From contig OY811991.1 of assembly GCA_963681505.1 (NCBI GenBank), positions 5,132,556 to 5,196,555 of the forward strand: a DNA stretch of 64,000 nt, in the 5' to 3' direction. Source of the DNA: Eunapius fragilis (lineage: Eukaryota > Porifera > Demospongiae > Spongillida > Spongillidae). Each line of letters opens with the position of its first letter. Within the stretch, counting starts at the first letter, position 1. Of the stretch, positions 21,253-33,200 are shown piece by piece. Both the position numbers and the translations under genes were made by a program. Below the pieces are notes generated by a model, which made no database searches, was not told the origin of the DNA, and saw only the letters and a program-made list of their open reading frames with translations.

Positions 21253-24200
21253 ACATACGTTGCAATGTTGACCTATTTACATTTCCTTACAGTGCTATGG
21301 CAGCCATATATGTGAGTGAATAATTAGTTCACCATTGTTAATGAGTATGTGCTTTATTCTTTTTATTAACTCTCTCCTCCCTCCTCTCCCTCCCCTCCCT
21401 CCTCTCCCTCCCCTCCCTCCTCTCCCTCCCCTCCCTCCTCTCCCTCCCCTCCCTCCTCTCCCTCCTCTCCCTCCCCTCCCTCCTCTCCCTCCCCTCCCTC
21501 CCCTCTCTCCTCTCCTTCCCTCCCTCCCCTCCCTCCTCTCCCTTCTCTCCCTCCCCTCTCTCCTCTTCCTCCCTCCCTCTCCTCCCTCTCCTCCCTTCCT
21601 CCCTCCCTCCCTCCCTCCCTCTCCCCTTCCCTCCTCTCTGCCTTTGAGCATTCTATCAATGCTAAATGGGAATTTGTAATATGTTTATTTCTTAAGTGTT
21701 GTATAATCACACGTGTTCCATTTTGTGTTCTCACCAAAGGAGATAGTGTGGACTTAGTTGTTACAACTATTGCCTCCTCTACCCGCTGTTATTTTTGCAC
21801 ACTGTTTCTTTAATGAACATCTTTGCACTCGGCCTTTTAATTTTTTTATTTTGTAGCTTGCACCTCTTTTGCACCCTTCCCTGCCTAGCTGGTTTTTTTT
21901 TTTTTTTTTTGCACCACGTTTTGCAGAATTCAATGTCACTGTCTTCCCTCCTCCTCCCCTCTCCCATTTGTGTACCCACACACAGGAGGGGGTACCCTCT
22001 GAGGAGGCATGGGATCACGTTCAATCCTTGTACCAGAGCCCAGGCAGCTCAGTGGTCTTTGGAAAGAACAATGTCCACGTCCAGCCAGTGAGCAGGGAGG
22101 GAGGGGGAAGGGGGGGGGGGTTGTGTTGTACAACATGCCCGCACATGCACACTCACACACATGCACACACACCATACATAGATATGCATGCACATACACA
22201 CACATAATACAGTCATGCCCAACTAAGTCCTCTTATGCTCACACACACTCACTCACACACACTCACTCACACACTCACACTCGCTCACACACACATACAC
22301 ACTCCACACTCACACACTCACACACACACACTCACTACTCACATCATCCAACACACTATACCCCCTTAGCCTGGCTTTACCGTCGCGTTGCCTGGGTATC
22401 TAAGCTTGCACCAAGTGAACTCTGCCATTCTCCTAAAATGGTTACCCAACTCTGTTCTGGAAAGTGACGGAGCTATTGTCAACAACAAAAGGTGATACCT
22501 TCTGAAGGGAAAGCCAAATCTGAGGGGAGGAAGAGGGGAGGAGGAGGGGAGTGCACCTACCTTAAAATTTTCAGTGGAGAGACTGCTAATTCCTTTGTCC
22601 GTAGCCCATGGTTGTGCCTCCTCCCCATTCCTTTGTGCCTCCTCCCCAGCCTCTAGTGCCTCCTCCTCCCCATCTCCTTGTGCCTCCTCCCCATTCCCCT
22701 TTAAAGATGTATCAAAGATAGTTTGTTTGGACAGTAGTGCAGCCTCCCTGGTTACAGTCTCCCTGGTTACAGCCTCCCTGGTTACAGCCTACAGCCTCCC
22801 TGGTTACAGCCTCCCCGGTTACCACACCATGTGTATTGCACGTGCTGTACTGCCACTTGTAACAATGTGTAACAGATATGTGTACACCTGTGTGCATATG
22901 TGTACTCATCAGCTGAAGCCTGGTTACCTTAGCATGCAAATGTAAGGCTTCACAGGTTGTAGATTCTGCTGATTCCCCGACCACATTCGCTTACAAATGT
23001 TAGAGAGCATCGTTAACCCCTTTGTAGCTGCATATTAATCTTAAAAGCCCATTAGTCAACATATAATTCTCATTAGAGAATGTCACATATGGGCGTTAGC
23101 TTGTAATGGTAGTACGAGGAGTGGAGGTGATGTACTAGTTGCTTATTAATGCCCACCTTGGTTTTACCCTTTCAGTTTTCTTTGGGAACACGTGATGTGT
23201 ATTGATGTGGACAGAGATGTTGCCCACCTTCATTGCCACTGTTCTCCTGGTAAGTGTGCTCTCTTCTGTTCCCCACAACCACCACTACCACCATCACTAC
23301 TCACTCCCCACTACCACCATCACTACTCACTCACCACTACCACCATCACTACTCACTCACCACTACCACCATCACTACTCACTCACCACTACCACCATCA
23401 CTACTCACTCACCACTACCACCATCACTACTCACTCACCACTACCACCATCACTACTCACTCACCACTACCACCATCACTACTCACTCACCACTACCACC
23501 ATCACTACTCACTCACCACTACCACCATCACTACTCACTCACCACTACCACCATCACTACTCACTCCCCACTACCACCATCACTACTCACTCACCACTAC
23601 CACCATCACTACTCACTCCCCACTACCACCATCACTACTCACTCACCACTACCACCATCACTACTCACTCCCCACTACCACCATCACTACTCACTCCCCA
23701 CTACCACCATCACTACTCACTCACCACTACCACCATCACTACTCACTCACCACTACCACCATCACTACTCACTCACCACTACCACCATCACTACTCACTC
23801 CCCACTACCACCATCACTACTCACTCCCCACTACCACCATCACTACTCACTCACCACTACCACCATCACTACTCACTCCCCACTACCACCATCACTACTA
23901 CTCCCCACTACCACCATCACTACTCACTCCCCACTACCACCATCACTACTCACTCACCACTACCACCATCACTACTCACTCACCACTACCACCATCACTA
24001 CTCACTCACCACTACCACCATCACTACTCACTCCCCACTACCACCATCACTACTCACTCACCACTACCACCATCATTACTCACTCCCCACTACCACCATC
24101 ACTACTCACTCCCCACTACCACCATCACTACTCACTCACCACTACCACCATCACTACTCACTCACCACTACCACCATCACTACTCACTCACCACTACCAC

Positions 24201-27200
24201 CATCACTACTCACTCACCACTACCACCATCACTACTCACTCCCCACTACCACCATCACTACTCACTCCCCACTACCACCATCACTACTCACTCACCACTA
24301 CCACCATCACTACTCACTCCCCACTACCACCATCACTACTCACTCCCCACTACCACCATCACTACTCACTCCCCACTACCACCATCACTACTCACTCACC
24401 ACTACCACCATCACTACTCACTCACCACTACCACCATCACTACTCACTCACCACTACCACCATCACTACTCACTCACCACTACCACCATCACTACTCACT
24501 CACCACTACCACCATCACTACTCACTCACCACTACCACCATCACTACTCACTCCCCACTACCACCATCACTACTCACTCACCACTACCACCATCACTACT
24601 CACTCCCCACTACCACCATCACTACTCACTCCCCACTACCACCATCACTACTCACTCACCACTACCACCATCACTACTCACTCCCCACTACCACCATCAC
24701 TACTCACTCACCACTACCACCATCACTACTCACTCACCACTACCACCATCACTACTCACTCACCACTACCACCATCACTACTCACTCACCACTACCACCA
24801 TCACTACTCACTCCCCACTACCACCATCACTACTCACTCACCACTACCACCATCACTACTCACTCACCACTACCACCATCACTACTCACTCCCCACTACC
24901 ACCATCACTACTCACTCCCCACTACCACCATCACTACTCACTCACCACTACCACCATCACTACTCACTCACCACTACCACCATCACTACTCACTCACCAC
25001 TACCACCATCACTACTCACTCCCCACTACCACCATCACTACTCACTCCCCACTACCACCATCACTACTCACTCCCCACTACCACCATCACTACTCACTCC
25101 CCACTACCACCATCACTACTCACTCCCCACTACCACCATCACTACTCACTCACCACTACCACCATCACTACTCACTCACCACTACCACCATCACTACTCA
25201 CTCACCACTACCACCATCACTACTCACTCACCACTACCACCATCACTACTCACTCACCACTACCACCATCACTACTCACTCACCACTACCACCATCACTA
25301 CTCACTCCCCACTACCACCATCACTACTCACTCACCACTACCACCATCACTACTCACTCCCCACTACCACCATCACTACTCACTCCCCACTACCACCATC
25401 ACTACTCACTCCCCACTACCACCATCACTACTCACTCACCACTACCACCATCACTACTCACTCACCACTACCACCATCACTACTCACTCACCACTACCAC
25501 CATCACTACTCACTCACCACTACCACCATCACTACTCACTCACCACTACCACCATCACTACTCACTCACCACTACCACCATCACTACTCACTCCCCACTA
25601 CCACCATCACTACTCACTCCCCACTACCACCATCACTACTCACTCACCACTACCACCATCACTACTCACTCACCACTACCACCATCACTACTCACTCACC
25701 ACTACCACCATCACTACTCACTCCCCACTACCACCATCACTACTCACTCCCCACTACCACCATCACTACTCACTCCCCACTACCACCATCACTACTCACT
25801 CCCCACTACCACCATCACTACTCACTCACCACTACCACCATCACTACTCACTCCCCACTACCACCATCACTACTCACTCCCCACTACCACCATCACTACT
25901 CACTCACCACTACCACCATCACTACTCACTCACCACTACCACCATCACTACTCACTCACCACTACCACCATCACTACTCACTCACCACTACCACCATCAC
26001 TACTCACTCCCCACTACCACCATCACTACTCACTCCCCACTACCACCATCACTACTCACTCACCACTACCACCATCACTACTCACTCCCCACTACCACCA
26101 TCACTACTCACTCCCTTTTGCCCCTCCTCTCTCTGACATCGCTATTACCCCTCCCCTTGTCCCTCCCGACCCCAACCCCTCACCCTTACTCCTTCCACCC
26201 TCACCCTCCCCCAATCTCCCATCCCTCACCCTCACCCTCACCCCTCCCACCCTAACCCTTCCCACCCTCACCCTCACTCCCACCCCTGTACACAAATAAA
26301 CACACACATGCAAATGCCCCGTTTAACCCTTTCCAAACCACTCCCACCCCCTTAAATCCAAAGGCCAACCAGGGCAACTTATTCTGATAGGGTACGACGG
26401 CATAGCCTATCCCACAATCCTCTTCCTCCACCAACCCTCCCTCTTCTCCTTCCTGGAGTGTCTAGAGAACACCCTCCTTCCCCAAGGCTGTCTGGAGCCT
26501 CCCCTCTGGTTCCTCAAGGAACAGCATCTGAAGGGAAAGAGACTCCACATCTCCACCATGATGGGTCTGACTGAGGTGGAGGAGGACCCAGAGGGCTGGC
26601 GGAACATGGAGGAAGGGTGGAGCCAGGTGTTCAGAGTGAGGAGCAAGTTGAAGAGGAATGGAGAGCTTGTGCAGAGCCATGATGCACCTGGTATGAGTTC
26701 AGGACAGTGGAGGATGGGGGAGGGGGGGGGGGATGGCATGGGAACGAGACCCTAAGCTGCTCAAAGTATTTACTGCTATGTGAGGTTCCAGGTCTGTGGG
26801 GATGAAATTAATGTATTACACACTGCATAATAATTTGAATTTACATTGTACTTACTATTAATCTAAATACTGTATGTGAATACTGTATGTGTATAGTAAA
26901 TGAAACCTTTCTATTTACTACTGTGTTGATGTCACTTATACCATATTTAGTAACACATTTGGACCACATTTGATTGATAGTAAATACATTGTAAATATGC
27001 AGTGACAACTTACAATCATTCTCTCTTCCTCCTCCCCTTCCCTCCCTCCCCCTGCCTCCCCTCCCTCCCTCCCCCCTGCCTCCCCTCCCTCCCCCTCCCC
27101 CTGCCTCCCCTTCCCTCCCTCCCCCCTGCCTCCCCTCCCTCCCCCTCCCCCTGTAGCAGCTGCCCCCATCACACCTCTCAGGAGCCTCCCCAGCACACAG

Positions 27201-30200
27201 GGTTCATCCTCACCAGAGAGCATGCAGGACATCAGTGTTGCCTCCAGTAAACCAGGATCCCTGGCAAGGTGTGATGGTAAAGGGATGGAGTGAGGGTGAG
27301 GACTTTGGGCACATGTGGGGGACAATTAACACAGGTATCTTTGATGTGTAGAGAGTAATCTCCTAAGAGGGTGTGTTGGCCATGCAAGGCCAGTATGTAA
27401 TTATGAGACTATGTAAGGGGACAGACCCATAGGAGGTGGGCCCATAGGAGCTGGGCCCATAGGAGATAGGCCCATAGGAGGTAGGCCCAAATGTAAGGAG
27501 ACAGGACCATAGGAGATAGGCCCATAGGAGATAGGCCCATAGAAGGTAGGCCATAGGAGATAGGCCCATATGTAAGGAGACAGGACCATTGGAGATAGGC
27601 CCATAGGAGATAGGCCCATAGGAGATAGGCCCATATGTAAGGAGACAGGACCATAGGAGATAGGCCCATAGGAGATAGGCCCATAGAAGGTAAGGTAGGA
27701 AAACAGGACCATAGGAGATAGGTTCATATGTAAGGAGTGTTTTTTCTGCTATACTTTCTTCAGAAAGGATGTTTCCAGAGGTATATGTTTGCTTTTATTA
27801 GAATAGCAATGAAGCCATTTATGTCATTTGTCCTTTTATGGTGTATCAAGGTGTTTAATTGGGTGCTAAGGAGTTACATGATGTGGTGCTGGGTGTTATA
27901 CGTTGTGCTGAAGTGTTATTTTGGAGTGAAGGTATAATATGGTGTTAGGTGTTCTATATGGGTGCTAAGGTGGTGTTAGGGTGCTATGGTGGCGTTATGG
28001 GTGCTAAGGTGGTATTATGGGTGCTAAGGTGGTGTTAGGGGTGCTAAAGTGTTCTATATGGGTGCTAAGGTGGTGTTAGGGGTGCTAAGGTGTTCTATAT
28101 GGGTGCTAAGGTGGTGTTAGGGGTGCTAAGGTGTTCTATATGGGTGCTAAGGTGGTGTTAGGGTGCTAAGGTGGCGTTATGGGTGCTAAGGTGGCATTAT
28201 GGGTGCTAAGGTGGCGTTATGGGTGCTAAGGTGGTGTTAGGTCTGCTAAGGTGGTGTTAGGGTGCTAAGGTGGTGTTAGGGCACTAAAGTGGTGTTAGGT
28301 GTGCTGAGGTGGTGTTAGAAGTGTAGGGGTGCTAAGGTGGTGTTAGGGTGCTAAGGTGGTGTTAGGTCTGCTAAGGTGGTGTTAGATCTGCTAAGGTGGT
28401 GTTAGGGTGCTAAGGTGGTGTTAGGTCTGCTAAGGTGGTGTTAGGTCTGCTAAGGTGGTGTTAGGGTGCTAAGGTGGTGTTAGGGTGCTAAGGTGGTGTT
28501 AGGTCTGCTAAGGTGGTGTTAGGTCTGCTAAGGTGGTGTTAGGGCACTAAAGTGGTGTTAGGTGTGCTGAGGTGGTGTTAGAAGTGTAGGGGTGCTAAGG
28601 TGGTGTTAGGGTGCTAAGGTGGTGTTAGGTCTGCTAAGGTGGTGTTAGGGTGCTAAGGTGGTGTTAGGGTGCTAAGGTGGTGTTAGGGTGCTAAGGTGGT
28701 GTTAGGGTGCTAAGGTGGTGTTAGGGTGCTAAGGTGGTGTTAGGTCTGCTAAGGTGGTGTTAGGGCACTAAGGTGGTGTTAGAAGTGTAGGGGTGCTAAG
28801 GTGGTGTTGGGGGTGCTAATGTGGTGTTAGGGTGTTATGGGTGCTAAGGTGGTGTTAGGGTGCTAAAGTGGTGTTAGGGTGCTAAGATGGTGTTAGGGGT
28901 GCTAAGGTGGTGTTAGGGGTGCTAAGGTGGTGTTAGGTGTGTGGCATGGTACTTTCAGGGAATGAGGGCTGGTGTGGGGGGCTGGTATGGGGGCTGGTTG
29001 CATATGTCTGGTATGGACTGGAGTCATGACTGAGTTGGTATTTCATTACAGGAAGGATTGGGAGAAATTCCAAACTAAGGTTTCCAGGCAGCTGCTGGCG
29101 AGATATTTCTATGGCTGTGAGCATTCCATTGGTGGAGTGTGTATCCATTTTATCTCCTCCCCTTCTCCCTCCCCACCCATTCACATCAGGGTGGTCCTAT
29201 TGTCGCCATGTGCACAATATGAAGAAGAGGTTGTCCCATATGATTAACACTAACGAGGTGGTTACCATGGAGACTCAAAATGGGCTGGATGAAACCACAT
29301 GGCTACAGTTCCTGCAGCGTGTAAGAGACCTTTGCACCCCCTCCCACATAGTGGAGTTAATGCTATTCATGATGAGCATGTGGGGAGGGAAATTTGAGGT
29401 CTGGGAACCCACCTTTGAGGTCTGAGAACCCCATGGAAGCTCTTCTCCCGAAGAGACTTATACAACATATCAGGTGGTTGATTAATGATAGGAAAGGGGG
29501 GAGGGGGGGGAAGAGGGGGAGATTGCTCCTCCCCAGGCCTGTCTCTAATGCTTTACTTAACTCCTCTGCTCCCCTGTTCAGAGAACACAGTGGAGCGACA
29601 TTCTGAGGGCTGTATATGCGGGGGGAGTAGACCCCACCCTCCGACCAAAGGTAATACCATACTGCAGTGCAGAGGCCATAGTTAATGCCTGTATCCATCC
29701 CCCCAATGTTGGGTATTGAATCAGAGAAACATGTGTGCACTAAAGCAGTTTGAAACTTTAACAGCACTGGTACTCCCACCCTACAAGTGTTACATACTTC
29801 TGCACATACACACAAGACTTGCGCGCACATGTGGTCCCCCATCTTCCCCTCCCCTCCTCCTCACCTCAACTTCTCCCTCCTCCCTCCTCCTCACCTTACC
29901 TCCTCCTTCCCTCCTCTCCTCCTCTCTCCCTCCCTCCCTCCCCTCCTCCCCTTACCTCCTCCCTCCCCTCACCTCCCCTTCTCTTCATTCCCCTTCTGTA
30001 ACCTGTAGGTATGGCCACACCTTCTTGGTCTCTTCCCCTCTGATGGCAATGAAGCTGACAGCTCTGCAGTTCACAAGCACTGTGTAACTGACTACTCCCT
30101 CATCCTGGACCAATGGAAGCCAATCGATGAACTCTACCAGTCACGCAGACACACAGACTCAGTCAAGGCGTGGAGGCGTGTCCTCCGTGGTGGGGGCGGG

Positions 30201-33200
30201 GTTGGCACACCTCCCACTACCACCGCCACCCCAGCCCCCTCAAGCGGGCAGATGTCAGAGTTGCCGGGGGCAACGACAGGGATGGGGAACACAGAGGGGT
30301 CACGTGGGGGCACAGGGACCCAGGAGGGGTCACGCGGGGGCACAGGGACCCAGGAGGGGTCACGCGGGGGCACAGAGACCCAGGAGGTGGTGCATGAACG
30401 TGAGGATACCCAGCCGGGGGAGGGACCCCACATGGACGGACCACCAGGCCACTCGGCTGGTGCTCCCCCTCTGACTGGCATTGTTCCAGCTGCGTTGCTA
30501 GGGGATGTTGCTGGGGAACAGGTACACGTTATTGACTCCCCAAGTCTCCATGACCACACCCACGAGGCCTTGTATTCCTACTGCGATGCCGAGAAGATAC
30601 AGCCGAGGGTCCCCAGTCCTTTGAAGGTCCCCTGTCCTTTGAAGGTCCCCAGCCCCTCTGTGTTAAGTTCATCTCCATATAACCATAAGGGATCTGGTGG
30701 GTCTGGGCCCATGGAGAAGGCAGAAGAGGGGGAGGAGGAGGAGGAGGAGGAGGAGGAAGAGGAGGAGCCTGTTGACCCCAAGACCCAAGAATTCATGGAT
30801 GAGCTGTCCAAAATTGACAAGGACATTCCGAGATGCGATAGAGATTACTGGTAGGCGGATGGTGGTGGTGGTCATAGGAAAAAGTTATAAACATCCAGCC
30901 TGGATTTTTTTGGCTGGTTTTTAACAAAAACCCATCCTAATAGCGTAAAAACCATCCTGGGATTGAATGTTCAGGGTGGGAATAGTGGAAAATCCATGTT
31001 GCTCTACCCTGCCATGTTTAAGTATGAGTATAATTATTTCCTCAACATGGTTTTTGTTTGACAGTAGAACCATATCTATTCCCAGCCTGGACGCTCAATC
31101 CCAGGATGGTTTTTACACTATTTGCTCCATTCCAGAATGGGGTTTTGTTAAAAACCAGCCTAAAAATCCAGGCTGGACGTTTATAACTTTTCCCTGTGGG
31201 TGGTGGTGGTGGTGGTGGTGGTGGTGGTGGTGGTGGTGGTGGGTATAATGTGATTTGGCAGCATTGTTAAAAATGTTGGAATTTAGAAAGACGTATGCCA
31301 CCCACCTCTGCCATGCCCCACTCTCCCGTGCCCCGCCCCTACACACCCCAATTTCAGGTACTTTAAACTTGATGGAAATCTCAACAAACTGCGGAACATC
31401 ATCGTCAGGTAACCATTATTATGCCAATTAATTAAACCTGTTATTAGGCATAAAACCTTGTCAGCAGCAGTTAAATTTGTTTACTGGTGTTCATAAGAGG
31501 TTAAGAGAGGTTAAGGGGTTAAGATGGGTTAAGGGGCAAGAGGAGTTAAGGAGCTAAGAGGGTTAAGGGTTAAGAGGGTTAAGTGGTTAAGAGGGTTATG
31601 AGGGGTTAAGAGAGTATGGGGGGTTAGAGATTATGGGGTTATGAGGAGTTAAGGGTTATGGGGTTTAATTGGTTAAGAGGGATTTTGTGGTTATGAAGTT
31701 TGTGAGGTCCTACAAACAAGATTTGGCAAGAATTTGGGACACATGTTTTAAAAATCTCCGATGCTTAGCACTGTATACTGTGCAAAGCCATTCTTAGGCA
31801 CCTTTGATAGGTTCATGCACAACTAAGTACTCCATTAATGTAATGCTAAGGTATCAAAAACATGTGCTCCCAATTCTTGCATCATTATAGAGAGGGGGGG
31901 GGGGGGGGAGGGGAGGGGAGGAAGGAGATTGTGAGAGGTTGTGGGTGGTTGTAGGACACTTATTACTTGAAATGTAGTGCATCTTGTCCTCATCTAACCT
32001 ATCCATCTTCCCTTGTATCACACACACACACACACACACTCACACACATCTCACTTCAGCTATGTCTGGACTCACATGAGCGACGGGTACTCCCAAGGGA
32101 TGTGTGACCTCCTGGCACCACTTCTTGTTGTGTTTGATGAGGGTGAGTGTTGTGTGTGTAGGGGGTTGTGGTGCACAGAGAAGGCTTGAAAGTGGAGTGT
32201 GAGTCTTTAGGAGATGATACAGTGTAAAGAGATTGTGATGGTGTGGGGAAGTGTGAAATAACAATGTGATGTGGCGAGGTGTGATGTGACAGTGTGATGT
32301 GGGAAGGTGTGCAGTGATGTGGGGAGGTGTGCAGTATGTGGGAAGGTGTGCAGTTATGTGGGGAGGTGTGCAGTATGTGGGAAGGTTTGACAGTGATGTG
32401 GGAGGTGTGCAGTGAGTATGAGGTGTTTTGTTGAGTACAATACAGAAAGTAAAAAAACTAGAAAAATTTTTTGTTGTAGGGACTATAAGTTTCTCATCCA
32501 CTTCTGCAGAGCCACTTGCTTACAGCTGCTACTTGAAACTGATGGCAACACAGAGGGAGCTATTTCCTCCTGAAGTTGGTATGAACACAAGAATGACCAA
32601 TCTGAGAGAACTGCTGGAGGTATGAGGGGGTGCTGAGGAAGGGAGGGGAGGAGTGAATGAAGTAGGGAGATAAGGGAGGGAGAAAGGACAGTAAATATGG
32701 TTAAGGTTAGGCAATGTAAACCTTGGTTCATTCATGGGCCTTCATAATTGTTTCTCCATTTCGCCTCCTCCCTCTTCTCCCCCCTCCCCTCTCTCTTCTC
32801 CCCCTCCCCTCCCTCTTCCCCCTCCCCTCTCTTCTTTCCCCTCCCCTCCCTCTTCTCCCCCTCCCCTCTCTTCTCCCCCCTCCCCTCTCTCTTCTCCCCC
32901 CTCCCCTCTCTCTTCTCCCCCTCCCCTCTCTCTTCTGCTCAGGTGACAGATCCAGATTTCTTTCAGTACCTTCAGGAGAAGCCAATGGGTGACAGCCTGT
33001 TTTATTGTTACCGATGGTTTCTAGTGGGCTTTAAAAGAGGTACAGGCTATTGTGTGGTACCAGGGAAGGTGTAGGTTTGGGATGTGTTTCAGGCTGCATA
33101 CTTCACTATGGCCTAGTGTTGAGATATGAATGTTATGCTCATCAAGTGATTTAGTCAAATATCCTTAGAATTTCAATATGAAGATGTTTTTCGTCTATGG

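Noticed and set aside
23192-26299. Three overlapping open frames of about 1000 codons encoding a His/Tyr/Pro repeat protein (and mirror at 55062-58169)
   Set aside because: They are products of a stop-free 26-bp minisatellite lying wholly inside an SGSM intron; all three frames give the same repeat, and flanking exons splice across it.
27157-27276. Longer form of SGSM exon 11 ending at the donor 27277
   Set aside because: Leaves phase 1, which does not join in frame to KDWEKF at 29052; the donor at 27269 gives phase 2 and the expected reading.
27401-27727. Reverse-strand MGLSPMG-repeat protein (and mirror near 53634-53960)
   Set aside because: A 15-bp intronic minisatellite is automatically open in frame; no start context, splice or family support.
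27930-28940. CRISPR-like regular repeats
   Set aside because: Repeats are directly adjacent 19-bp units with no unique spacers, in a eukaryotic intron.
31495-31690. Interstitial telomere (GGTTAA-like strings)
   Set aside because: Units vary in length and sequence (GGGTTAAG, GGTTATG) and do not form a perfect hexamer array.
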